Shown here: one piece after another, positions 1 through 7,803 of the stretch
Layout: the number at the start of each line of letters is the position of its first letter
Position numbering within the stretch: position 1 is the stretch's first letter
NCBI GenBank assembly: GCA_003021235.1
Contig: PXQR01000061.1
Coordinates: 1-55,357, forward strand
Direction of reading: 5' to 3'
DNA: 55,357 nt
DNA from: Halobacteriales archaeon QH_6_64_20
GTDB lineage: Archaea > Halobacteriota > Halobacteria > Halobacteriales > Halococcaceae
Position numbers and translations under genes: made by a program
The notes under the pieces: generated by a model
Told to the model about the DNA's origin: nothing
The model's input: the letters and a program-made list of their open reading frames with translations, nothing else
The model's database searches: none

Positions 1-60
1 GGCGTTAGTGAGACAAGTGAAGGAAACCGTTAAGTCGAGTCACCGGGAATCTCGGTTATT

Positions 61-135
61 GGGTCGGTGATCTAGTCCGGTTATGATACCTCCTTCACAC
101 GGAGGAAGTCGGCGGTTCAAATCCGCCCCGACCCA
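61..135 (+). tRNA. tRNA-Val (anticodon CAC)
   Basis: A complete cloverleaf can be folded. The acceptor stem GGGTCGG pairs with CCGACCC, the anticodon stem CCTCC pairs with GGAGG around the loop TTCACAC (anticodon CAC), the T arm is GGCGG-TTCAAAT-CCGCC, and the discriminator base is A at 135. No intron and no encoded CCA. The AT-richer DNA just downstream makes this 3' end a possible integration site, but no duplicated tRNA end was found. Confidence 0.95.
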
Positions 136-161
136 TTAAATCTAGAGTAAATTATAGTAGA

Positions 162-596
162 TCAGTTTAACCAGTCGGCAGAGCATAGCTCCCGAAGGAT
201 TACACACTCTGCTCCATCGGTATACTCTATGTCAATACTATTATACCGATACAACTGACGAATATGGCCTTCAACATCATCTTCGGTAAGCTCGAAAGGC
301 ACGTCCCCCGACTTAGACTCTTTAGAGGCCAACCCAGTCAATTCTCTTTTATGAATCTCCCATCCATCATGCCGATTGTCGTAAGCAACCCAATAAACGA
401 AGCCTGTCTCAGGGTCCAGCTCAATTTGTGTTCTTCTACTCACCAAAGCACAGAGAGCACTAATAGAAGCAAAGGTAGCAAGAGGGTCATTCGACAACAA
501 ACCTGCTTGAGCGAGATTTTCAAAGCTAGTTCCAATATCAAATTCGACAATAATATTGCTAGGTTTTCTTGAGTGTGCAGTGTGCTCCGCGGACAT
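162..596 (-). CDS. Hypothetical protein, AT-rich orphan gene
   Basis: A 144-residue soluble protein with no family I recognise. It is fairly acidic, has no membrane segment or signal peptide, and carries one Cys near the middle and two near the C-terminus. The gene is clearly more AT-rich than everything downstream and uses A/T-ending codons freely, unlike the GC-ending codons of the neighbours. It lies alone between tRNA-Val and tRNA-Met, convergent with both. The composition and tRNA-flanked location suggest recent acquisition or the remnant of an integrated element. The ATG at 596 is the only good start in frame. It may be real but strain-specific. Confidence 0.6.
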   Translation of the reverse strand: MSAEHTAHSRKPSNIIVEFDIGTSFENLAQAGLLSNDPLATFASISALCALVSRRTQIELDPETGFVYWVAYDNRHDGWEIHKRELTGLASKESKSGDVPFELTEDDVEGHIRQLYRYNSIDIEYTDGAECVILRELCSADWLN

Positions 597-934
597 TACC
601 TGTTGAATTTCGCGAGGCTCGCTTACAGAGATACATTCATCAATGATTTTATTGATATGTTCTGATCAATTCCACTGTTCTCTGGCTCATCGCAGACGTT
701 TTTGATTGTGTTCTTGATGCTCTCCTCATGACTCATAGAACTGCAAACCACTGCAATGTATTTAGAACTTCTGACATTTCGAAAAGTGTCGAAATCAGTG
801 GATAGTTTTTAATACCTGACTCAAACTGTCGTACTATGTCTAATCTAAAGATGACTCAGTAGCTTAGGCGCTTTGAGCGACCGACTGCCTATGTCCGGTA
901 GACTGAAGAAGAGCGCAACCGCGGAGAACAGTAA
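597..934. other. AT-rich spacer between orphan gene and tRNA-Met
   Basis: No convincing gene was found. The stretch holds an inverted repeat at 776-795, a TATA-like TTTTTAATA at about 806-815, and downstream of it an eight-codon open frame (ATG at about 837, TAG at about 861). This looks like the promoter and first codons of a gene whose body has been lost, or a promoter serving tRNA-Met at 935. Base composition matches the orphan gene at 162-596 rather than the genome at large. Confidence 0.5.
776..795. promoter_or_regulatory. Inverted repeat ATTTCGA-N6-TCGAAAT
   Basis: A perfect 7-bp inverted repeat with a 6-nt spacer ends about 10 nt before a TATA-like TTTTTAATA. That is a usual place for an archaeal operator or TFB-region regulatory site. 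It could also form a small hairpin. No adjacent regulator gene is seen. Confidence 0.4.
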
Positions 935-1053
935 GGGCCCTTAGCTCAGTCTGGTTAGAGCGCTCGGCTCATATTGGCATCGCAACGACCGGACTCCGTT
1001 TCCGGGTGCCATGGGTCACCGGGTGGTCGCTGGTTCGAATCCGGCAGGGCCCA
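935..1053 (+). tRNA. tRNA-Met (CAT), elongator type, with 44-nt intron (974-1017)
   Basis: Acceptor GGGCCCT/AGGGCCC, D stem GCTC/GAGC, anticodon stem CTCGG/CCGGG, T arm GCTGG-TTCGAAT-CCGGC and discriminator A1053. The anticodon loop becomes CTCATAA once 974-1017 is removed. A canonical bulge-helix-bulge can be drawn: central 4-bp helix 968-971 with 1012-1015, bulges 972-974 and 1016-1018, and an intron helix 975-979 with 1007-1011 topped by a CCGGA/TCCGG hairpin. An intron in elongator tRNA-Met is established for haloarchaea. The intron position one base 3' of the anticodon is standard for the archaeal tRNA endonuclease. Confidence 0.93.
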
Positions 1054-1131
1054 TCGACATTTTGCTCTGCGGTCGCGCGCCGCAGGCGCGCTCCCTCGGC
1101 AAAATCTCGGCCAAAAGCACTCCTCACTCCC

Positions 1132-1204
1132 GTCGCACTCGCTTCGCTCGTGCGGTGGTCGCTCGTCGGCCTGCTCGCTCACCTCCGTTCGCTCGCAGTG
1201 AGCG
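1132..1204. repeat. GC-rich imperfect palindromes downstream of tRNA-Met
   Basis: The stretch is dense in CGCTCG/CTTCGCTCG words. It contains a 7-bp inverted repeat CGCTCAC (1176-1182) with GTGAGCG (1198-1204), and an imperfect hairpin starting GCAC and ending GTGC near 1135-1153. It may act in transcription termination or be a degenerate dispersed repeat. There is no coding signal. Confidence 0.35.
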
Positions 1205-1264
1205 TGCTTACAGCAACGACTCAGGTCGTGGCGCTATCGCGGCATGAGTAAGATCATGTATACA

Positions 1265-1726
1265 TCAAACGGCGTCGTCGGTTTCGCTCTCGATGGCGAG
1301 CCGACGGAGCCGTTCGCGGAGCGCGTCGGCGCGCTCGGGCGAGAGCCCGGGGATCGTGACGTCCGCGCCCCGGGAACCGGCGGTGTAGACGACGACGCTC
1401 GCGAGTCCGACCGTCCGTTCGAGCGGACCACGTTGCGAATCGACGTGCTGGACGCGGACGAACGGCACGACGGAGGTAACCTCGGTGAGCACGCCCCGTT
1501 CGAGGTAGACGGCGTCGTCCGCGATCTCGTAGCGCCAGCGTCGATACCGCAACACGGCACCGATCACGCCGATGACGAGCAGGGCCACGAACACGCCGAT
1601 ACCGGGCCAGAAGCCGACGTCGAACAGGAAGGTACCGACGATCACCACGCCGCCGCCGAGCACCGAGGCGGTGACGAGCGACCCGACGAGCCAGACGACC
1701 TGGACCCGGGAATCGAGCGACTCCAT
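1265..1726 (-). CDS. PH-domain (bPH/DUF304-like) membrane protein
   Basis: A 153-residue protein with two hydrophobic segments (about residues 8-31 and 36-58). A bacterial-type PH domain (about 60-140) follows, with the recognisable pattern VPFVRVQHVDSQRGPLERT and a later TIPGL. This architecture is that of YdbS/YdbT-like DUF304 proteins; their function in haloarchaea is not established, and membrane-associated scaffolding is usually assumed. The ATG at 1726 (MESLDSRV) is preferred to an upstream ATG at 1765 because the protein aligns from there and a TATA-like stretch lies between the two. The gene stands alone next to tRNA-Met and is convergent with it. Confidence 0.75.
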   Translation of the reverse strand: MESLDSRVQVVWLVGSLVTASVLGGGVVIVGTFLFDVGFWPGIGVFVALLVIGVIGAVLRYRRWRYEIADDAVYLERGVLTEVTSVVPFVRVQHVDSQRGPLERTVGLASVVVYTAGSRGADVTIPGLSPERADALRERLRRLAIESETDDAV

Positions 1727-1842
1727 ACCCCTAAAAAGAGCGGGCGCGAACATAAGGCCGGCCATCGGAATCGTCCGGGCAACGAGGTGAGATACGAGCC
1801 ACGCGGATCGAACGGCGGGAACCGAAGCGATACCTCAGGCGT

Positions 1843-2925
1843 TCAGGCTTCGATCGCGACGGGTTCGTCGCGTTCGGCGGCCTCGTAGATCGCGCGCAGG
1901 GCACGCATATCGACCAGCCCGTGTTCGCCGTCGGGATGGGGTCGCTCGCCGCGTAACACGCGGTCGGCGAAGTAATCGAACTCCTCGGTCATCTGATCGA
2001 CCGGTTCGACGTCGATCGCCGTGCGGATTCCCCCGCGTGCGAGTTCGAGCTTGCGGCGGTCGCTCGAATGAAAGCCGTCCCGCATGCTCAGCTCGCCCTC
2101 GGTGCCGATCACGGTGAAACGATCGCCCTTGTGGGCGTTCTGACTCGCCGCACACGAAGCGACGACGTTCTCGGGGAACTCCACCAGAAAACTCGCGCGC
2201 TCGTCGGGGACCTCGTTGAACTCCTCGCTCACCGAACTCATCGACGCCTGCGCGCGGACGGGATCGCTATCGAGGACGAACCGGGCGGTGTTGAGCGGAT
2301 AGATCCCCAGATCCATGACGCTCGTGCCGTAGCCCGACAGATCGGGATCGAGACGCCACTGGTCGGGATCGGAGAACATCTCGAGGAGGCGCTGGCTCAT
2401 CCGGCCGCGGATCTCGACGACCTCCCCGACGAACCCCTCCTGTACGAGTTCGCGCATCCGCCGGACGGCGGGTTCGGTGTGCATCCGGTAGGCGATCATG
2501 AGCGTCGTCTCCCGCGTCGCTTCGACCATCCCCTCGGCGCGCTCTACACTGTCGGCCATCGGCTTCTCACAGAGGATCGCTTTGTCGAGTGTAGCGGCGG
2601 TTTCGGCGTACTGAGGATGAACGGCGTTCGGCGTCGCGATGTACACCCCATCGTACGCGTCCGCGCCGGTCCCATCGTGAAAGTCCTCGTAAGTGAGCCC
2701 GTGTTCGATCGTCGGGTGCCCGTCGGCGGCGTCTTCGGCCTTTTCGGTCGAACTGCTAACGGCGACCGTCGTCTCGCACAGCTCCGAGGAATCGATCGCA
2801 GGGATCGCCCGGTCGCGCGTCCACCAGCCCAGTCCGACTACCGCGATCCGAACCGGACCCTCGCCCGCCTCAACGTGTTGCCAGTCTCGATGGGCAAAGT
2901 CGTCCAGGTCGTCGGCCGTAATCAT
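1843..2925 (-). CDS. Gfo/Idh/MocA oxidoreductase, D-xylose 1-dehydrogenase (Gfo6)-like
   Basis: A 360-residue protein with an N-terminal Rossmann fold (VGLGWWT near residue 28) and the family motif CEKPM near residue 120, whose Lys belongs to the catalytic set. The pattern HTEPAVRR...DPDQWRLD...MDLGIYPLNTARF follows, which closely resembles the NADP-dependent D-xylose dehydrogenases of haloarchaea. The reaction would be aldose plus NADP to aldonolactone. The start at 2925 fits the family and a TATA-like TTATTC about 28 nt upstream; the longer open frame upstream is basic and not protein-like. A paralogue lies at 40,017. It is divergent from a TrmB-family regulator and next to an ABC transporter, so it may act on the imported sugar. 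Substrate is not proven. Confidence 0.85.
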   Translation of the reverse strand: MITADDLDDFAHRDWQHVEAGEGPVRIAVVGLGWWTRDRAIPAIDSSELCETTVAVSSSTEKAEDAADGHPTIEHGLTYEDFHDGTGADAYDGVYIATPNAVHPQYAETAATLDKAILCEKPMADSVERAEGMVEATRETTLMIAYRMHTEPAVRRMRELVQEGFVGEVVEIRGRMSQRLLEMFSDPDQWRLDPDLSGYGTSVMDLGIYPLNTARFVLDSDPVRAQASMSSVSEEFNEVPDERASFLVEFPENVVASCAASQNAHKGDRFTVIGTEGELSMRDGFHSSDRRKLELARGGIRTAIDVEPVDQMTEEFDYFADRVLRGERPHPDGEHGLVDMRALRAIYEAAERDEPVAIEA

Positions 2926-3096
2926 AGTGTTGGGAAAGGTACTCGCCGGCGAATAAGCACGTCGCTCTCGAACCCGCCAACGAGCCGGAACCGGCCGCGT
3001 CGTCGGAGCGAGCGACCACCGACCGCGGCCGGTCGGTTCCGTCGCGGCTTCGATTCGTCCCCGCGATCGTCGCAATCACCGTGATCGTCGCAATCG

Positions 3097-3104
3097 TTTA
3101 TATC
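3097..3104 (+). promoter_or_regulatory. TATA-like box of the TrmB-family gene
   Basis: TTTATATC lies about 30 nt before the ATG at 3130, giving a transcript with almost no 5' leader, as is common in haloarchaea. The promoter shares a 204-nt intergenic space with the divergent dehydrogenase gene. Confidence 0.6.
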
Positions 3105-3129
3105 GGTCGCGCGAGCACAACCCGAACGG

Positions 3130-4260
3130 ATGGATTCCGACGAGCTCGAAGACGTGCTCGCCGACGCCGGGCTCTCGCCGTATCGAGTCGCGGCGTATCT
3201 GACACTGCTCGAACGCGGTTCGGCCGCCGCCACGGAGATCGCCGCGGCGAGCGAGGTGCCGGCTCCCCGGATCTACGACGTGCTCGACGACCTCGAACGC
3301 GAGGGCTACGTCGAGACTTATCAACAAGGAACGCTCCGCGCTCGCGCACACGACCCGGCCGAGGTGCTCGCCGACCTGCACGAGCGAGCCGAGCGCTTCG
3401 AGGCGGCCGCCGGCGAGATCGAAGCGCGCTGGGAGCAATCCCCGTCGGCGATCGAGAGCCACGACGCGAGCATCGTCTCCCGGTTCGAGACGGTCCTCGA
3501 AGGCGCACGACGCGGTGTCCGCGACGCGACCGATCAGGTCCAGCTATCGGTCAGCCCGGCGCAGTTCGAGAACCTCCGGGTGAGCCTCGAAGCCGCTCGG
3601 GAGAGCGGCGTCAACGTCCGGGTAGTGGTGAACACCGATCCCCGCGATCGGGAGGGGCTCCCGGCGACCGATGTGCTCGAAGCGACCTGTACGGAGGCAC
3701 GCCACCGCCGTCTGCCCGCCCCCTTTCTCGCGATCGTCGACCGGACGACGGCGTGTTTCGCGCCCCACCCGATGGCGACCGATCGGTACGGAGTGCTCGT
3801 CGATGACCGTACCCACGCGTACGTGTTCCACTGGTATTTCCTCTCGTGTCTCTGGGAGGCCTTCGAGCCGGTGTACGACGCACGGAGCGAGGACCTTCCC
3901 GTCGAATACGTCGACGTACGCCAGTGTATCAGGGATATGGAACCCTCGGTGAACGACGGGGCGACGATCGACGCACGAATCGAGGGCCGCTATACCGCGA
4001 CCGATGAACCCGTCTCCCTCGCGGGCCGGATCGCTGACGTCCGCTATGCGGGCGAACCGGTCGAAAGCGGGGCCACGCCGCTGGTTCGACTCGCTGGCCG
4101 AGCGACGATCGTCCTCGATACGGGTTCCGAAACACACGATACGACTACGTCCGTCGCGCCCCGACGGAACTCGTCGGTCGCGCTCCGCTCGCACCGACAC
4201 TCCTTTTTTACTACACCGGTTGTACAAGCGCTAGGTATAAATAGCCCTACACTGTGCTAA
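3130..4260 (+). CDS. TrmB-family sugar-responsive transcriptional regulator
   Basis: A 376-residue protein. Residues about 5-75 form the TrmB winged helix-turn-helix (GLSPYRVAAYLTLL ... ASEVPAPRIYDVLDDLEREGYV), followed by a short coiled coil and a regulatory/sugar-binding region with the FAPHPMATDRYGVLVDD pattern. TrmB proteins control sugar transport and gluconeogenic genes in archaea. It precedes, in the same direction, a sugar ABC transporter and is divergent from a sugar dehydrogenase, so these are its likely targets. The last ~45 residues lose the acidic bias and expected C-terminal pattern, and the frame runs into the promoter of the next gene (TATA at 4236). A frameshift near 4120 is possible but unproven. 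Confidence 0.82.
   Translation: MDSDELEDVLADAGLSPYRVAAYLTLLERGSAAATEIAAASEVPAPRIYDVLDDLEREGYVETYQQGTLRARAHDPAEVLADLHERAERFEAAAGEIEARWEQSPSAIESHDASIVSRFETVLEGARRGVRDATDQVQLSVSPAQFENLRVSLEAARESGVNVRVVVNTDPRDREGLPATDVLEATCTEARHRRLPAPFLAIVDRTTACFAPHPMATDRYGVLVDDRTHAYVFHWYFLSCLWEAFEPVYDARSEDLPVEYVDVRQCIRDMEPSVNDGATIDARIEGRYTATDEPVSLAGRIADVRYAGEPVESGATPLVRLAGRATIVLDTGSETHDTTTSVAPRRNSSVALRSHRHSFFTTPVVQALGINSPTLC
4220..4244 (+). promoter_or_regulatory. Promoter and possible operator of the first sugar ABC operon
   Basis: TATAAATAG at 4236-4244 lies about 25-33 nt before the ATG at 4269 and would give a leaderless transcript. Just upstream, TTGTACAA at 4220-4227 is a perfect 8-bp palindrome placed where an activator or repressor could touch the TFB site. 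The word TTGTACA recurs before the second sugar ABC operon near 47,884. Confidence 0.6.
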
Positions 4261-4268
4261 TATTAGTG

Positions 4269-5759
4269 ATGGACTCGAACGATCCGCAGGGCGACACCCA
4301 TCGAAGCGTTTCCCGACGACGGTTCGTACAGGCAGCGGGCGCGTCAGGAGTCGTGGTCGGCCTTTCGGGCTGTCTCTACGGCGGAGGCGGCGGTGGCGGT
4401 GGCGGCAATGGAAGCGGCGGGGGCGGCGGTGCGAGCGGGACGGTCCAGTGGGGCTTCGACCCGACACAGGCCCAGGAGAACGGCGACGCGATCACGCAGC
4501 TGTTTTACGACAACGGGCTCTCCGAAGACATCGACCTCCAGCTTACTCCCGGTGCCGAGGATACGGACCAACGTCAACAGAAATACAACCAGTTGCTGAA
4601 CGCCGGCCAATCCCAGCCGGACATGTTCATGATGGACAGCGGGTGGACGATCCCGTTCATCCAGCGCGAACAGCTGTTGAATTTAACCGAGGCGCTTCCC
4701 CAGAGCGCGATTGAGATGATCAATAACGACTACTTCCAGTCCGCCGTCGAGACCGCGAAACGACCCGACGGCGACGCGCTGTATGGGGTGCCGCTGTTCC
4801 CTGACTTCCCGGCGATGCATTACCGAAAGGACTTGGCGAACCAGGCCGGCTACGACACGAGCAACTGGGCAACCGAACCGATGACCTGGCAGCGCTTCTC
4901 GGAGATCGCCGCCGACGTCAGCCAGCAGAACGACCTAGACATGGGATTTACGTTCCAGTTCGACGTCTACGAGGGGACGTCGTGTTGTGACTACAACGAG
5001 TTCATGTCCTCGTGGGGCGGGGCGTACTTCGGCGGCCGCGAGAACCTCTTCGGGCCGATCGGCGACCGGCCCGTGACGGTCGATCAGAAGCCGGCCGTCG
5101 ACGCGCTGCGGATGATCCGGTCGTTCATCTACGGTTCAGATGACCCCGAGTCCCTCGACGGCTACCAGCAGATTTCGCCGACCGGCGTGCTCTCCTGGAC
5201 CGAAGAGACCTCGCGCGCGCCGTTCGAGGCCGGACGAGCGTTCGCCCATCGCAACTGGCCGTACGCGATCCCGCTGACGATCTCGAACGCGGACTGGGCG
5301 AGCCCTGACAGCTACGGCGTGATGCCGCTGCCATACAAGGTCAGCGAACAGAACGCACAAGGTGTCGGCGGCTCGACAGCCGCGCTCGGCGGCTGGCACA
5401 TGACCGTGAACCCGAACACGCAGAACCAGGAGGCAGCGCTCCAGGTAATCCAGACCGCGATGAAGGACGAGGTCTCGCTTGGGTTGTGGGAGCTCGCGGC
5501 GTGGCTCCCGCCCAAGCCCGACCTGTTCGACGCGGAAGCGGCGACGAGCGTCGATCCGACCGGCCAGTATCTCAATACGCTCAGGGTCGCCGGCGAGACG
5601 GCGATGCCGCGACCGGTCACGGTGGCCTGGCCCGACCAGTCCGGCCAGATCGCACAGACCGTAAACGCCGTCGCCTCACAGAACCGACCGCCCCAGCAGG
5701 CGATGAACAGCCTCAAAGGAACGCTCAACGACATCGAAAGCGAGATCGGCAGTTCGTAA
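4269..5759 (+). CDS. Sugar ABC transporter substrate-binding lipoprotein (family 1)
   Basis: A 496-residue extracellular binding protein. The N-terminus has a twin-arginine motif (SRRRFVQ, residues 15-21) and a lipobox LSGC with the acylated Cys at 35. A Gly/Ser-rich linker (36-60) precedes a family 1 solute-binding domain rich in aromatic residues. It should be exported folded by Tat, anchored in the membrane, and deliver a mono- or oligosaccharide to the two permeases downstream. The start at 4269 matches the TATA at 4236; an in-frame ATG at 4254 lies upstream of the predicted transcription start. A 126-nt gap separates it from the first permease. The exact sugar cannot be read from the sequence. 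Confidence 0.9.
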   Translation: MDSNDPQGDTHRSVSRRRFVQAAGASGVVVGLSGCLYGGGGGGGGGNGSGGGGGASGTVQWGFDPTQAQENGDAITQLFYDNGLSEDIDLQLTPGAEDTDQRQQKYNQLLNAGQSQPDMFMMDSGWTIPFIQREQLLNLTEALPQSAIEMINNDYFQSAVETAKRPDGDALYGVPLFPDFPAMHYRKDLANQAGYDTSNWATEPMTWQRFSEIAADVSQQNDLDMGFTFQFDVYEGTSCCDYNEFMSSWGGAYFGGRENLFGPIGDRPVTVDQKPAVDALRMIRSFIYGSDDPESLDGYQQISPTGVLSWTEETSRAPFEAGRAFAHRNWPYAIPLTISNADWASPDSYGVMPLPYKVSEQNAQGVGGSTAALGGWHMTVNPNTQNQEAALQVIQTAMKDEVSLGLWELAAWLPPKPDLFDAEAATSVDPTGQYLNTLRVAGETAMPRPVTVAWPDQSGQIAQTVNAVASQNRPPQQAMNSLKGTLNDIESEIGSS

Positions 5760-5821
5760 ACGAACAACGAATGACCGCGAAACGAACGGGATTGCCCGGA
5801 GATCACAGGAAATCACGTATG

Positions 5822-5848
5822 CAACGACATCAACGACATCGACGGCAT
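5822..5848. repeat. Triplet 9-bp tandem repeat in binding-protein/permease spacer
   Basis: Three consecutive 9-bp units, CAACGACAT, CAACGACAT and CGACGGCAT, lie 62 nt after the binding-protein stop and 37 nt before the permease start. The second sugar ABC operon has an analogous 9-bp triplet in the same position with unrelated unit sequence. Confidence 0.8.
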
Positions 5849-5885
5849 CGATTCGAAACGGCGGGACAAGGGAGGCGACGCGGCG

Positions 5886-6857
5886 ATGGGAACTGAGCAA
5901 GCCACGGGGACCGAGACGAGGAGTTCGGGACCGCTCGGCGCGATCACCCGCTGGATGGAGAACCTGAGCGAGGCGCAGTTCGCGTACTTCCTGTTGACGC
6001 CGGTGTTCGTCATCTTCGCGGTGATCGCCTTCTGGCCGCTTTTGAGTACCTTCCGGATGTCGCTGCTCGCGGACTCGCTGACCGGGGCTTCGCGGCTCGG
6101 GGAGTTCGTCGGCTTCACGAACTACGTCGAGTTACTCTCCGGCGAGGGGAGCCTCATCCGGCCCTTCTTTGACCTGAGCCAGCCCTTCCAGAGCGCGCTG
6201 ACGGTGACGCTCATCTTCACGGTCGTGAGCGTCTTCTTCGAGACGCTGATCGGGCTCGGGCAGGCGCTCGTGCTCGATCAGGACTTCCGGGGCCGACGAT
6301 GGGCGCGGGTCACGATCATCCTACCCTGGGCGGTGCCGATCGTCATCCAGGGGATGATCTTTTACCTCATGTTCCTACCGTCGGTGGGCTTTGCCTCCGC
6401 ACCGCTGCAGAACGCCGGCCTCTTCCCGGCCCAGCCACTGATCGACAGTCCGAGTTCGACGTTCGTAATTATCATTGCCGACATCTGGAAGACGTCGGCG
6501 TTTATGGCACTGCTCATCCTCGCCGGCCTCCAGAGCGTCGATCGGAGCCTGTACGACGTCGCGAGGGTTGCAGGGGCCTCTAAGTTGCAGCAGTTCAAGA
6601 TGATCACGTTCCCGATTATCCTGCCGACCGTGTTAGTCGCGATGTTGTTCCGCACCATCGACGCCGCGCGGATCTACGGGCTGATCGAGACGGTATCGAG
6701 TTGTTCGACGGTACCGTCGCTGTCGTGTCTCGTGGTCGAGACGCTGTTCTCGTCGGGCCAGTACGCGATGGCCGCAACGATCGCCTTCGTCACAGCGCTG
6801 TTGATCGGCATCTTCGTGATGGTCTACATCGTCCAGTACGCACGGGAGGGGGTCTGA
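5886..6857 (+). CDS. Sugar ABC transporter permease (MalF-like)
   Basis: A 323-residue integral membrane protein with about six transmembrane helices, the first near residues 34-57. The EAA loop that docks on the ATPase is seen as DVARVAGASKLQQFKMITFP around residue 226. It pairs with the next permease to form the membrane channel of a CUT1-type sugar importer. GGGAGG about 10 nt upstream of the ATG serves as ribosome binding site. The gene is followed after one nucleotide by the second permease, so the two are translationally coupled. Confidence 0.9.
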   Translation: MGTEQATGTETRSSGPLGAITRWMENLSEAQFAYFLLTPVFVIFAVIAFWPLLSTFRMSLLADSLTGASRLGEFVGFTNYVELLSGEGSLIRPFFDLSQPFQSALTVTLIFTVVSVFFETLIGLGQALVLDQDFRGRRWARVTIILPWAVPIVIQGMIFYLMFLPSVGFASAPLQNAGLFPAQPLIDSPSSTFVIIIADIWKTSAFMALLILAGLQSVDRSLYDVARVAGASKLQQFKMITFPIILPTVLVAMLFRTIDAARIYGLIETVSSCSTVPSLSCLVVETLFSSGQYAMAATIAFVTALLIGIFVMVYIVQYAREGV

Positions 6858-6858
6858 T

Positions 6859-7779
6859 ATGGCAGCCGAAACCGGCCAGTCGACCGAGAGCAACGAGGGA
6901 CCGTTCAGCCGGTGGGTCAGCAGTTCGATCCAGAACCCGGGGAAGGCCTACCGTGCGATGTTCTACGTTGCGACGATCTTCTTCGTCGTCACGACGTTGT
7001 TCCCGCTGTACTACCTGCTCGTCCTCGCGCTGACGCCGACGGAGGCGATCTTCCAGATGGGACTCGTCCCGAAGGGCTTTCACTGGGAGTCGTTCATCCA
7101 AGTCTTCCAGCAGGTGCCCTTTCACTTCTACATGCTGAACAGCTTCATCCTCGCGGTCGGAACGACGGCGATCGTTCTCCTAATCGCGAGTCTGGCGGGG
7201 TACGTCTTCGGACGGCTCGAGTTCCCCGGCCGCCAGCCGCTGATGTTGTTGGTGTTGGCAGTGTCCTATTTCCCGCCGGCAGCCTTCTTCGTGCCGCTAT
7301 TCAGGCTCTTTTCGGGAGAAATCATCCAAGGAGTCAACCTACTCAACACACCCGGGGCGCTCGTGCCGCCATACACGGCACTGTTCATGCCGCTGTCGAT
7401 CTTCATTCTCACGACCTTCTACCAGCAGATCCCCCAAGGGTTAGAAGACGCCGCCCGAGTCGAAGGCACCACCAGGCTCGGCGCGCTCTTCCGGGTGATC
7501 ATCCCGCTGTCGGCACCGGGTGTGGCGACAGCGGCGGTGTTGACCTTCATCAACGTCTACAACGAGTTCTTCTTTTCCTTTTTGATGATCACGTCGAGCG
7601 AGTACAACAACTGGGCGACGATCGTCTACGGCATCCTGAGCTATCAGACCCAGTACACCACCTCGTACAACCTGATGGCTGCCGCGAGCATCTTCGGCGT
7701 ATTGCCGATTGCGATCCTCGTGGTGATCGCCCAGGAGAAGATCGTCAGTGGGCTCACCGCCGGTGCATTGAAGGAGTAA
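6859..7779 (+). CDS. Sugar ABC transporter permease (MalG-like)
   Basis: A 306-residue integral membrane protein with about six transmembrane helices, beginning near residue 35 after a hydrophilic N-terminus. The EAA motif is visible as DAARVEGTTRLGALFRVIIP around residue 198. It is the partner of the preceding permease. The start overlaps the end of that gene closely (stop at 6855-6857, ATG at 6859). The ATPase gene follows after 24 nt, so all are probably one transcript from the promoter at 4236. Confidence 0.9.
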   Translation: MAAETGQSTESNEGPFSRWVSSSIQNPGKAYRAMFYVATIFFVVTTLFPLYYLLVLALTPTEAIFQMGLVPKGFHWESFIQVFQQVPFHFYMLNSFILAVGTTAIVLLIASLAGYVFGRLEFPGRQPLMLLVLAVSYFPPAAFFVPLFRLFSGEIIQGVNLLNTPGALVPPYTALFMPLSIFILTTFYQQIPQGLEDAARVEGTTRLGALFRVIIPLSAPGVATAAVLTFINVYNEFFFSFLMITSSEYNNWATIVYGILSYQTQYTTSYNLMAAASIFGVLPIAILVVIAQEKIVSGLTAGALKE

Positions 7780-7803
7780 CCCGACAAACGGACCTTCACA
7801 ATT

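Noticed and set aside
264-572. 102-codon plus-strand frame opposite the orphan gene
   Set aside because: The minus-strand frame has better composition and a full start; nothing recognisable is encoded on the plus strand.
2068-3084. Long plus-strand frame opposite the xylose-dehydrogenase-like gene
   Set aside because: It is antisense to a clear family protein, is Arg/His-rich and has no recognised motif. Such mirror frames are expected in GC-rich haloarchaeal DNA.
4380-4440. G-rich run at the binding-protein N-terminus as a structural repeat
   Set aside because: It is the coding sequence of the Gly/Ser linker behind the lipobox, as in many haloarchaeal lipoproteins.
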